Positions 31,215-42,417 of a stretch of DNA of 64,000 bases are shown here, piece after piece (the stretch's first letter is position 1; each line of letters starts with the position of its first letter). Source of the stretch: Gymnothorax reevesii. Its lineage: Eukaryota > Chordata > Actinopteri > Anguilliformes > Muraenidae. The DNA is taken from NCBI GenBank assembly GCA_029721435.1, contig CM056577.1:115690219-115754218 (forward strand), in the 5' to 3' direction. Position numbers and translations under genes: made by a program. The notes below the pieces were generated by a model. That model was not told the origin of the DNA and did not search any database. It saw nothing but the letters and a program-made list of their open reading frames with translations.

Positions 31215-34200
31215 TATGTATGACCTATATTTTGGCTGTGTTAAAGTTGACCTCAGATGACCTTGAAAGGTCAAACTCGAGGTTAAGCAAAATGTAACAA
31301 TTTTTAAAGGTTTCTAGGCTTGAAAATATTGAAGATTGGGAACATAAGTGCATTGAACACTTATATGAAGTGTTGGTAAATTCATAAAAAACCAAGAACG
31401 TTGTCCTGATGAAGAAGCAGAGTCCGATTGTTCGTGTCAAATAGCAGGAAAGAGTTAATTACACAGCCGGCTGTGAGAACAACAGCGTGATGCAAAGTTC
31501 TAAAATTCCTTCATTTTGTAAGAAACTTTATACATGTTAAAGTACAGACATTTGCATATGATTTCTTTAATGTTATCAGAAGTTGTTGCTGATTGGTTCC
31601 AGGGTTTACACATTGATAAAAAGCAATACTCTACAATTGGGCCTCTCCTGAACCACCCAACTTAATTGGTTCAATAGATTCCCAACCCTCGGAAGATGAG
31701 CTCCATATGTGGGCATACGGAACCTCCAACTAAGGGGTGCTAGTGCCTATTGTCCTGTCGGAACTGAAGACAAACGGAGATCCCAGCTGGAAGTCACAAA
31801 TAGGCGATATGTCCTGCCGGACCTGACAGCTTCTCTTTATCTCCTAATTCGCATTAATTACCCATTGATCAAACCGTCTGGCTCCCCATATTGCTAACAC
31901 CTGAAAATCCTGTTTCCCAACAGAAGCTATGTATGAACTTTCATTTGGTGGCCTTGAACTTGACCTTCAGCGATCTTCCAAGGTCAAACTTCACATAGTG
32001 AAATTTCAATGACTTCTATCACCAAAACTATTGCAAATGGAGCTTAGATTTGTATTGTGGCCATATAAGAAGTCATGTATGAAGTTTCATTGGGTGACCT
32101 TGAGTGACAAACTATACAGTGGAATTTCAATGACTTATATCAGCAAAATTGTTACAGATTGAGTGTAGGTTTGTATTGGAGAAGTATAGGAAGTCATTTT
32201 TGAACTTTCATTTGGTGACCTTCATATTGACCTTCGAAGGTCTAACTTGACCTAGAAAACATTCAATGACTTCTATCACTGAAAAGGTCACAGATGGAGC
32301 CTAGGTTTGTGTTACTGACATAAGAAGTCACATATGAACTTTCATTTGGTGACATTCAGCTTGACTGTTGATGACATTTGAAGGTCAACTTCACATAATA
32401 CAATTACAATGACTTGTCTTGCCAAAATGGTCATAGATGGAGATTTAACATAACATAACATGAATGGCAAGAACAGGCCTTTCAGCCCAACTAAGCTCGC
32501 CAGTTTCTTTATACTATTGTGAATATATCCCTTCAGATACTTAATGACTCAATGGTATCTAGCTTTAGGTCAAGCCTGCCCCTGAAAACCCCCAAGGTCT
32601 CTGCCTCAACAATATTTGTCAGGTAAGCTATTCCACATTGAAATTACTCTTTGGGTGAAGAAATATTTCTGAATATCAGTGCTAAATTTACCTTTGGTCA
32701 ACTTCCATTTGTGACCCCGAGTTCTACTCACAACACTTGGTCGAAGCAATCCTACATGATTCACTTTGTTAATCCCTTTAACATATTTAAAGACCTCAAT
32801 CAAATCACCCCTGAGTCTCCTTTTCCTAAGAATAATGAGATTAAGGATCTTCAGCCTCTTCTCGTAGCATTCATCTTTTATACCTGGAATAAGCTTGGTG
32901 GCTTTTCTCTGAACTTTCTCTTGAGCCTCTATATCTTTCTTAAAGTATGGTCCCCAGAACTGTACACAATATTCCAGGTGTGGTCTAACGAACGTGTTGT
33001 ACAAAAGAAGCATCACCTCCGTAGATTTGTACTCAATACTTTTGGCAATGTATCCTAGCATCCGATTAGCTTTTTTAACTGCTATGGCACAATGGCTAGA
33101 ACCTGTGAGGGTTTGGTTAACAATCACTCCCAGATCTTTCTCTTGTGCAGCACATTCCAGTTTTAAACCTCCCATGAAGTAATCCCGTTTAATGTTTTTA
33201 TTGCCTACATGTACAACTTCACATTTTGCTAGATTAAATTTCATTTGCCACATTTCTTCCCAATTCTGGATTCTATCCAAATCTTCCTGAATCACTTTAG
33301 TGGACCCTAGATTATTTGCCAAACCCCCAAATTTAGTATCATCTGCAAATTTAACCAGTCTGCTCTCAATATTCCTATCAAGGTCATTAATGTAAATGAG
33401 GAACAGCAGTGGTCCCAACACCGATCCCTGAGGGACGCCACTCTCACCATACCCAGCTCAGATGAGATATCACTGACCACTACTCTTTGTGTTCTGTCCT
33501 GTAACTAGTTTTGAATCCACTTCAAAATACCTCCAGTAACTCCAATGGAGCTCATTTTAAAAATTAGTCTTTTATGCGGTACTGTATCGAATGCTTTCTG
33601 AAAATCCAAGTATATGATGTCATAAGCCCTGCTCTGGTCATAAGTCCTGGTGGCTTCTTCAAAAAATTCCAGAAGGTTTGTTAGGCATGACCTTCCCTTC
33701 CGAAAACCATGTTGGCTACCCCTCAAGATACTGTTACGTTCAAGAAATAAGTCCAGCTCATCTTTTATGATTTGTATTACAAACATATAGGAAGTCATAT
33801 ATAAACTTTCATTTGATGACCTTCGTATTGACCTTCAAAGGGCAAATGTCACCTTGTGAAAATTCAATGACTTGTATCACTAAAACGGTCACAGATGGAG
33901 CCTAAGTTTGTGTTACTGACATCTAGGAAGTCAGGTATGAACTTTCATTCGGTGACATTCAACTTGACTGTCAGTGACCTTTGAGGGTCAAACTCCACAG
34001 TGAAATTACAGTGACTTACAGTGTATCACCAAAATGGTCACAGATTGAGCCAAGGTTTGTACAGAGACATTTAGAAAGTCATATATGAAGTCCATTTGCT
34101 GACCCTAACTTGACATTCTGTGACCTTTAAAGTTCACAGTTGACATATTGAATACATATTGGCATATTTTAATGACTTGTATCACCAAAACAGCTTCAGA

Positions 34201-34340
34201 GCATAGGATTGTATTACAGAAGGTCTTATAAATGTATGTGAAGTTTTATTTAGTGACCTTGACAGTGATTTTCATTGATTCAAATTTCAAACTTCACATG
34301 AAATTTTCATCACTTATATCATCACTGTAAGACTACTTGC
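31215..34340. repeat. Diverged tandem array (120-155 bp units) with TGACCT/AGGTCA motifs
   Basis: The landmark 'tgactt.tatcaccaaaa' recurs near 32009, 32130, 32267, 32409, 33869, 34015 and 34170. Between landmarks come 'cagatggagcctaggtttgt', 'gaagtca.gtatgaactttcatt' and one to three TGACCT or AGGTCA motifs. Units are diverged and vary in length. A CR1 LINE (32445-33770) is inserted within one unit. It lies between the Harbinger transposase and its partner gene. Confidence 0.8.
32445..33770 (-). mobile_element. CR1-type LINE, 5'-truncated copy
   Basis: The minus strand encodes the C-terminal half of a CR1 reverse transcriptase. 33798-33505 holds the fingers region (GFRKGRSCLTNLLEFFEEAT). 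33421-32606 holds LGPLLFLIYINDL, KFADDTKFGG with the catalytic FADD box, KDLGVIVNQTL and RPHLEYCVQFWGP. The 3' end is a short (TGTTA)n tail at the left edge. It stops abruptly at 33770 compared with 42315-46235, a typical 5' truncation. Frames are broken, so inactive. Confidence 0.9.
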
Positions 34341-36149
34341 CGGTAAGCTACAGGACCCTTGGTCCCATTTTTTTTCCGATTTGTCCATTTCAGGAGTAAA
34401 TCCCTTTGGTGAACGACAGGAACTGACTCAGGTCTATATAGTCGCTTGTCATGAGGTGGGCACTCAGAAAGGGTGGATCTGTGACACTCTGTCAAGAAAC
34501 TGCTCATTCAAAATTTGTTTTCTCTGTGATTCATTGGTCTTTTATTGTAATTTTGGCATCAAATTGTAGCTGTTGAAGTTCTCTTTCATTTGCCAAAAAC
34601 TAACTTTGATTTGGTGGGATACTTTTGGTCCAGCGGCCTTTTTAGAAAAGCAATAACGGGGTGGATCGGAGCAGTGGTGGAGCGGTGGCGGCAGAGAGGC
34701 AGCTAGATTATGGTTATAATGTTCTATTACTCCGCAGTAAGGCAGTGTACCTTTTATGAACTGGATGTTGTCTACAAAATTAAACAAACCTGGGTGAATT
34801 TGAATGAATATTGAACGACTAACACTAGTATTTGCAAAAAGGGTCCATTCCGAGAAAAACAGATTTTTAGTAGCGGCTTTCAATGCATTTACCTGTTAAT
34901 TAAATACGTTACTCTCAATACCATTAGAGCGAAATGAGAAAATAAATTTGTTTGCTGTTTTTGATTTGGCTGAAGGTATGTAATATGCAATAGGAGTATT
35001 GAAAATGGTCCATTTTGACCCTGTCACACTTATGTGGCCCACCTCATCACATGCGACCATATGAGGATTCTTTCAATTGGTTCAGCAAGCCTGAAACAAT
35101 TTGGCAAGTTTCCATTTGCTGAAACTGCTGCAGCTCCTCATATTTAAGCATTTAGTGGAGCCAGTTGTAAAAAGACTAAATGAATAAAAATGACAAAGCC
35201 ATTAATTTGGCAGCGTTAATCTCTTAACCCTTTCTTTCCCTAGAGTGCAAAAAGGTACAAACATTGTCACAATTTCCAAAAAGCACTTGGCGACTATACC
35301 CACTTTAACCAATCGGTCTCTTTGAATTATGAAAATAATAATTATAAAATAAGCCATTGTTTTTCAGCGAATGAAAAGAGATATTAATATGAACAAACTT
35401 TTTAAAAATTGTTACACTTGAAATCTCCCAGTTTGAGATGTCCTTCATTGAAAGGGGGTCTCTATAAAACTTTCTTCTCCAATCATCATGGGCAATAAGG
35501 ACAGTGAAACCCCAGGGGACCTTGGGAGTAATTAGGCAGGGAGTCCAGCAGTCCACACGTTTCGGCTGCTGACCAAAAGCAACACTTGCCAGCTGAGCTA
35601 CCAACCAGTCCTTTGGGGAGTAAGAGGAACAACGAATAGAAAGCAGTCTGGACCCACTGAACATTATCTCAGTCTTTATAGAACCATAAGAGAAGATATA
35701 CTTTATTGAATTGTGTATACCCCGTGGGGTAATTTGTCCTCTGCAATTGACTCATCCTATAGTTAGGAATAGTAGGCAGCCACAGGGCAGTGCTTGGGGA
35801 ACAACTCCAGTTGTGAAGCCAGTTCCTTGGTCTGGGGTACTGGTCCGAGTGTTTCTATGATGTTTTTGTGAGCTGGGGGAAACCGGAGTACCTTGAGGAA
35901 ACCCACACGAACACAGAGAGAACATGCAAACTCCTCACAGAAAGGCCCCAGGCCTTTCTTGCCCTCTTGCTGTGAACACTATGCCACCATGCCGCCCATA
36001 AACAAATGATGAACTGCTGAGCCTGGAGTCAACCAGACCAGGGCCAGTGCTTTTTAAAAAAAAAAAAATTCCAGTTCACCAAATGGAACGACAAATCCCA
36101 CAGGTTTTAATGACGACAGTGCTGATGACGGAAGTGAGGAACAGGATAA
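34341..36149. other. Intergenic between repeat array and MADF gene
   Basis: 35706-36000 carries a partial copy of the fish repeat seen at 22600 ('gagaacatgcaaactcctca'). On the minus strand around 35600 'tagctcagctgg' matches a tRNA-type A box, but no B box follows convincingly, so at most it is a decayed SINE head. The 119-codon minus frame across it (35664-35305) is not recognised. Otherwise nothing. Confidence 0.4.
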
Positions 36150-37472
36150 TCAATTTCTTTCAGCATCTTGGGTGTCATATATCATATTCATAATGTTTCT
36201 TTTCAGAGTAATTAAGTTGGCTGGGTCTCGTATTTGCTTTAATTCACTTGCTACCTGGTTGCCAAATGTAGTAAATGCATCACAAGTTGAGTCAGCATTG
36301 ACAGTTGCAGCCAGTTTTTTTAAAACCACCAGTTTCTGCAGCTCAACATCGAATGCCGGCCTCCCCCCGTGCCTAACTCCCCTTGCTCTTAACTCTTTCC
36401 CTGGGGAAGGGAGGGGGGAGGAAGAGTGAGAGGGACTAGCTGTTGATGGTGATGCAGGTCTTGACGACGGTTCCTGCGAATGTTCGAAAGATGCCGAATA
36501 TTTTTCCAGATCACATTCATCCTGGTTATCCATTTCCTCCTTCACAGTGGATGGCAAAATGCGCTGGAAGAGAATTGGAATAAAAACTGAATCAGTGGAT
36601 GCAAATATAGAAAAGATATATCAATTCATAGTCACCGTTAGCAACTTTGCAACCTGTGTTTTAAAGTTTGTGCAGATTATGGCCAGGTTTTGAAATAAAT
36701 ACAATTTTATATGGTTCTTTGTATGTCAGCTATCTGGACAAGTCAAGATGTACTGCACCATTATATACCAGAATTAATACACACTCATACTGCACATTGT
36801 CCACAAGAAGTATGACTTCATAACAGAAAAAACTAAAGGTGAATGGCAAAATGTAATTGACACAAGCTGCATTATTGGAACAAAAAATAACAAGTAAGTG
36901 TGTTCACCAATCTATGTTGTTATGACCAAACCAATGATGTTGGTATCTGAAAAATTTACCGTGAACTCGCACGGACGATGAACGATATATTGTTTTAAAA
37001 AATCCATGACCCTGAGGAGCCACCTTTGCCTCGCTGTATAGGATTTATTCACACTTCCATTGGGTTTGGGTTTTATCAGTCTTGAGTACTGCGTTCTCAG
37101 GGATAAAGCCCTGGTCTTGACCTGTGCAACTGCAAGAAATACAAAAACATGATGGAAAGGATATGTTTTGCATTTGAAAACACGACGCGCACGCGTTACG
37201 CTGCCTTCACACGTTGTAAAAGCATAATGCAGTCTACCTGTCATTATCAGCAATTACATAACAATTCTCACTTCCATAATGAAATAACCCATTAGCTCAC
37301 CAGGCATTTGAAGCGACTTAGCGATTTCTCTCCATCTTCTTTCTTTCTCAGATCTATTGTGAAACAAGTTGGAGGACACATCAAATAGGCATTCGTGCTC
37401 CTGCCAAAGTTCGATAAATTTTTCCTCAATTTCTTGAGTCCACTCACACCGCACAGGCCTTTTCAACGGCAT
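36150..37472 (-). CDS. MADF-domain protein, Harbinger partner, three exons
   Basis: Minus-strand exons 37472-37301, 37129-36960 and 36563-36150 join in frame to 756 nt (251 residues) with GT-AG junctions (cctg|gtgagc, acg|gtaaat). The N-terminus has a MADF DNA-binding domain across exons 1-2: EKFIELWQEHECLFD, RRWREIAKSLQMPG, then LSLRTQYSRLIK and RQRWLLRVMDFLKQYI. A Pro/Ser-rich linker and a C-terminal helical block (TFGNQVASELKQI) follow. In PIF/Harbinger elements such a protein carries the transposase to DNA and the nucleus. It is convergent with the transposase at 28081-30473. No disruption is seen. Confidence 0.85.
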
Positions 37473-37997
37473 GTTTGAATCCCCGTTACTTCCTATCGCC
37501 CTGCGGCTTGCGCTCAGGACCGTCGCTCTAGACTGCAGTCATCGCAGGTATAAACACATCATGCACAAGATTCGGACCTATAAATCCATACATCTAAACT
37601 GCTAGTTAGATACCAGACGGGAGTCAGCGGCGCATTGGCGAGCCTCTCGAGTCTTTGAGCAGTTCACACGCTGCTATGATCACTATTCCCCGAAGCGCCC
37701 GCAGATTTCCCTCCGATCCGAGACGAACCTCCAAAAACCGTCGGCGAGTGGGAAAACGAGGCTAAAATCGTGTCGTGTTACCTCAGCTGCAAAGGCAGGC
37801 TGTAAAAACTTAAGTTAATACCAATAACCTTCCATAAGACACCGCTCTCAAAGTACAGTAATGCCTGCTGACGGTGCGTAATTCTTACCAGAATTTGTCC
37901 GTGATTAACATCAATAGCCTTACGCAAGGTTACTAATAACTAATTTCATCGTAAAGACACTTGTGTGATCCACAACCCCCTGGTCATCGAAGTCTGC
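37473..37997. other. Upstream of the MADF gene; promoter expected, no TIR found
   Basis: Moderately GC-rich (37490-37800), consistent with a promoter for the minus-strand MADF gene. I looked for a terminal inverted repeat matching the region before 28081 and did not find one by eye. No other frame is convincing. Confidence 0.4.
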
Positions 37998-38665
37998 CTT
38001 CTTCTTCGTTCGGTTTTACGGTGAATAGAATACTTCAATGGAGCATTACTGCGAATAGATTACTTCAATGGAGCATTACTGCCACCAGCTGGACTGGGGT
38101 GTGATACTAGAGTCTAACCTCCAAGTATGCAGCAAAGAGAAAACAAAACAAATAAACAAACCAAAAAAAAATTATCTTAATTTGTACTGTATTCCTCGGG
38201 AAGCTGAATATATTATTAAAGCAGCTTTCACCTGAGCTTTTTTGTTGAATGTCCTCTAGGTCGAAGTCTGTCATTCTTCTGGTTTTTTTGAGGTTTTGAG
38301 GTCAGGTGTAGGGTCTTCTAAGTTGCATTACTGCCTCCCTCAGGATTTAATTTCCACTGTTGCCCGATTCTATTGGCATCGTGTACTGTTTATGCATGTA
38401 CCATAATAAAACCAGTTGCTCGCAAAAATCTAAAACCCAACTTTCTCTCTGGCAAATTTTTCACCCATGTGTCCATTCGTCCTACCCTCTGTAGACCTCT
38501 CATCATACCCCTTTTTTCCACCTCATATTTACTGAGTGAGTGAAATCAGGACATGCTCCACTGTCTATTTTTCCTGGCGCGAATCACCAAGGCCCATTAA
38601 GTTTGTTTTCCAGTGGTAAATCGTGTACAGTTCAGGTCTCTGCGATCAATTCTAAAACTGGTCAT
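37998..38665 (-). mobile_element. LINE 3' end, reverse orientation
   Basis: Starts with the complement of a GAA tail ('cttcttcttcg', 38000) followed by 'gcattactgccaccagctgg', the same 3' UTR type as at 4150-4258 but inverted. A 29-30-bp segment 'tacttcaatggagcattact' is duplicated in tandem (38036-38091). Farther right, degraded ORF2 tail sequence continues on the minus strand. Confidence 0.55.
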
Positions 38666-38669
38666 AAGT

Positions 38670-40525
38670 AGGGGTCCAAGCACGTAGTGTTGAAACCCTA
38701 TTGTTTTTACTCGAATTATTAATATTTCTATTCCGCCACTTTTCCAATTTTGCCCATAAAACCAAAACTACCCATCGAAAAGTTTGGCATCAAGTTTGGT
38801 AGGATGTTAGAGGGCTGTGTGATGAACAAGTTTCTACAATACGGTGTCCATAGGTCACATGACCAGGCAGCCATCTTGGATTAAAATGGCCATTTTCAAA
38901 AGCTCCGCCCCTTTGACCAACTTTGACAAAAAGTCACGAAACTTGGTTGACAGGTTTCCCTCATGACAAGGAACAACTTTGCCTCTTGGGCCTGTCAAGT
39001 CCGCCATACTGGATTTTGGGATAATTAGCATAATTATGATTTCAGCAAAAATGACATCTCCTGAACGGCTGGGCTGATTTCAATGACATTTGACACACAT
39101 CATCTTGAAAGCTATCCTGACTTGAATTGTGAGGGAGAAGCTGCTGTATCAATAAGTAAGGCCGTCCCAAGTCAATCAATTTGCCTGATTTATGAATTAA
39201 AATGCAAATGAGCCAATATCATTCACCGTTGTATCAATTATTCTGAAATTTCTTGTGCACAACGACAAGGCCTCACCGACAAGATTTTCCAAAGTTGAAA
39301 GCAATCTGTAGAAAAACCCAGAATCCACAAGCACTTGAACACACCCATTTTTAACCCAATTTTTTAAATATACTTAAAAATCTTCTTCTCATGAACCGCA
39401 ACTTCAGTTGATGCAATTTTCCATGTCAAGCCTTTGGCATCTGCTCTATCTAAATTTCCAAGGAAAAGTTGCTACGTCAAATAACACCAAAGCTATGTAT
39501 CAATCAATCTGCAACGATGACATAATGAGTTTTTTTACATGTAATGCTCATGTGCTTCTGAACCACTATGCTGATCAGCACAAAACTTGGTTTGACAAAC
39601 CTTTACACTGACCTCTGTCTACTTTATGAAAAAAAGCAGCTTCATCAAAAAACATGGCCGCCACAAGCCAATCAATTTGCTTCATTTACTAATAAATATG
39701 CAAATAAGCCAATATGGTTCACCATTTCCTCAATCATTCTGAAATTTCTTGTGCACAATGAAAAGGCTTCAGTGACAAGATATTCCAATATTTAAAGCAA
39801 TCAGTCAAAAAACACTGAATCCATCAGCGCTTGAACATGGTCATTTTTAACCCAATTTTTAATATGTGAAAAATATACTTAAAAATTCTCATGTATCTTA
39901 ACTTCAAACGATGCAAAATTTCCACAGTATTGCCTTTAACATAGACCTACATGCCAATCAATTTGCAAAGGTCTCAAAATCATTGTTGAAAAATGATTGT
40001 GTTCAAATGGGTACAAATTTTAGACAGTTGTTTAGAAAGTGTCGATACTTTGCATTCTTCTATAACCCCCAGGATGATTCTTCTGAATGAACATTTTGTA
40101 TACTGATGACCTGGTCTTGCTGCCACATTAGATTTTATCTTACAAATTCAGTTGGTCCTCCAGCCAAAACAAAACACTGGGAACTCCGGAGACTTAATAG
40201 GTATGTTTCTCCCTCTGTCAAAAATCATTCCAATGAGGAGGAATGTCATTGGTTGCATCATTTGGTGACCATCTTGAATTATCTGTAAGACTCTTAAATG
40301 TCAACTTTTCTTCAACCGTTTGGCCGATTGGCATAAAACTTAGTACGTACAATTCTTCAACTAACCTCTGTCTAATTTGCTAAGAAAATTTTGCTACATT
40401 TAAGCACATGGCCTTTAAAAGCTAATAAAATTCTTTATCAGACTTATGGTGCATGAAATCAAAGACCCCCAGGCAATTAGCTTATTTGTGTTGGACCCCG
40501 GAATTGCTGCTTGCAGCTATATTTA
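38670..40525. repeat. 1.85-kb fish repeat with 'ggggtccaagca' type ends
   Basis: Begins 'taggggtccaagcacgtagt' and ends 'gttggaccccggaattgctg' followed by 'cttgcagctata', matching the two ends of a common fish repeat. Internally it has repeated blocks: 'caatcaatttgc' at several sites, and 'cattctgaaatttcttgtgc' at 39239 and 39734, so it holds internal direct duplication. No conserved coding frame. Confidence 0.6.
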
Positions 40526-40535
40526 CTTGCAGTTT

Positions 40536-40720
40536 TTTGTCACCCCAACTCTATTTTGTCTGTCTTCAAATCCCTCCTCAAAACCCACCTGTTCAAACTG
40601 GCTATTTTTTAATTCTATATTTTGTTTTTGTTGTCTCTGTTTTTGTTTCTGTTGTTATTGTTTAGTCCTTTATTTTGTAAAGCGTCTTTGAGTGTCCAAG
40701 AAAGCGCGATATAAATCAAA

Positions 40721-40763
<43 letters not shown>

Positions 40764-40775
40764 GCCATTGTCTGA
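40536..40775 (+). mobile_element. L2-type LINE/SINE 3' end with (ATT)n tail
   Basis: The + strand reads 'cttcaaatccctcctcaaaa', then 'acctgttcaaactgg', then 'gtaaagcgtctttgagtgtc' and 'agcgcgatataaat', the well-known L2-clade tail. It is followed by an ATT microsatellite to about 40763. Only the 3' end is present. Confidence 0.75.
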
Positions 40776-42314
40776 TTATTTCCCTCCAAATATGCTTTCA
40801 CCTGATTTTAAAGTTTAGAATTAACATCCATATTTTCTGTCTTGACTGCCATTTTGCTACTCAGTCTGTTTTTCTAATTTTACATAGTTCCTGAGTGTGC
40901 TGATACCCGTTTGAACCTCTATTTTCAGCCTGACTGCTCATACACTAAAGCTGGATGATTATTGCCTGATCCTGATGTGGGGTCATTCCATGTCAATTCA
41001 AACACCCTCCCCAGTGACATCTCTCAGATTTGATGGAAAAAAATGAAAACAATCAAAAATTAGTTTTTGACCCCAAATGAATGAATCCCAAATTTCTGCT
41101 GCATACTTTTAGTCATTTTGGAATAATGGCCCTGAAAATTAGGGTGCTGTAAGAAAAAAAGAACGAAAGAAGGGACAATCCAATCTTCGAATGAAAAATG
41201 GTGTTTATTGCCAGTAAAAACGGCAGTGAACAGAAATACGGGTAACGTACTCTGGGTTCAGCGGAGTCAAAGTGAACCCCGAGCCTCCCCAACGTACATT
41301 TCTTATACATGAAAAACTCTTTGAAGTTGGCCAGACATTTTTATTGCATTAATTACTTAGACAAGATAGTTGATGGCAGTCTCTTTGGATGAAATAGCTA
41401 TCCAATTGCTCACTCCCGGCCGCGACACGATAATTGATGGCTATGCCAGGTAGGTGCGACAAGTTGTTGTCAGAAATTACCAAGTGTATTGTACTTATGA
41501 TAATTTGACCATTTGGCCAACGGATGTGTCTGATTTGCAGGGTTTACGACTTGAGTAGATTAGCACAGGAATGAGATTCTTACAGTGCCATGCCCATTTT
41601 CTTTAATGCCCTTAATATGTAACATTATTTAGAGACCCATAACTTCTCTTAAATAAGAGTTACAGGGCTAAACATTTGTAAAGGGGTCATTCATTGCCTC
41701 CTCCCTTGAACCAATGCTTACTAATGGGATTCTAATTCCATTTTATGCAATATTAAACCTTTAAAACTGAATTTAAATTCAATAAATTCAATAATGATTT
41801 TTGGGATATTGGAGGGTCCAGGAAATTGTGATTTATGTGTTTGAAGGCTTCATCAAATATGATGACATTAATGTAACTCAGATAATTTTCAGGGACACCG
41901 GATCATAAGAGGGGTTATTGGGGGGGGTCACAGGAAATGGTCCCAGGCCAAACAGACCCTTCAGAAGCCTCATTTTAAGCAATGATTTCACCATGTCAGA
42001 AAGTACTGAACTACTGGCAGCAGCAGAAACACTGCTTGTTGATAGGCCAACTTTTGTAAAAATGCTGTCGAAAGAAATTCTCTTCATTTCCAGGATTTCA
42101 GCTGTGATGGTAGGCCCCTACACATTACAGCCTTGAAAGGATTAATGACCAATATATTTTATTATTTGGAAGCACTTTTCCAGAATATAATCAATAAGTC
42201 ATTAAGAATATTATTTTTTGCAACTCCAACCACCAGAACTAAACATAGAGCTGATTAGACGTTTACCTAGTTTCTGGATGCCAATATGGCCTTGAAGGGT
42301 TAGCAAGCTAAATC
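40776..42314. other. Intergenic, no gene; a segment resembling 49331-49477
   Basis: 41384-41562 is similar to 49331-49477 (shared 'ttggatgaa.tag', 'actc..gg', 'gacaa.ttgttg', 'gacttgagt.gatta'). A G-run is at 41921-41928. Short open frames are not convincing. Confidence 0.4.
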
Positions 42315-42417
42315 TTAACATAACATAACATAACATAACATAACATGAATGGCAAGAACAGGCCTTTCAGCCCAACTAAGCTCGCCAGTTTCTTTATACT
42401 ATTGTGAATATATCCCT

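Noticed and set aside
35590..35640. tRNA gene suggested by tagctcagctgg on the minus strand
   Set aside because: No B box, no cloverleaf and no acceptor stem; at most a decayed SINE head.
27080..37998. Terminal inverted repeats bounding a single Harbinger element
   Set aside because: By-eye comparison of 27.4-28.1 kb with the reverse complement of 37.5-38.0 kb found no convincing match, so element ends are not claimed.
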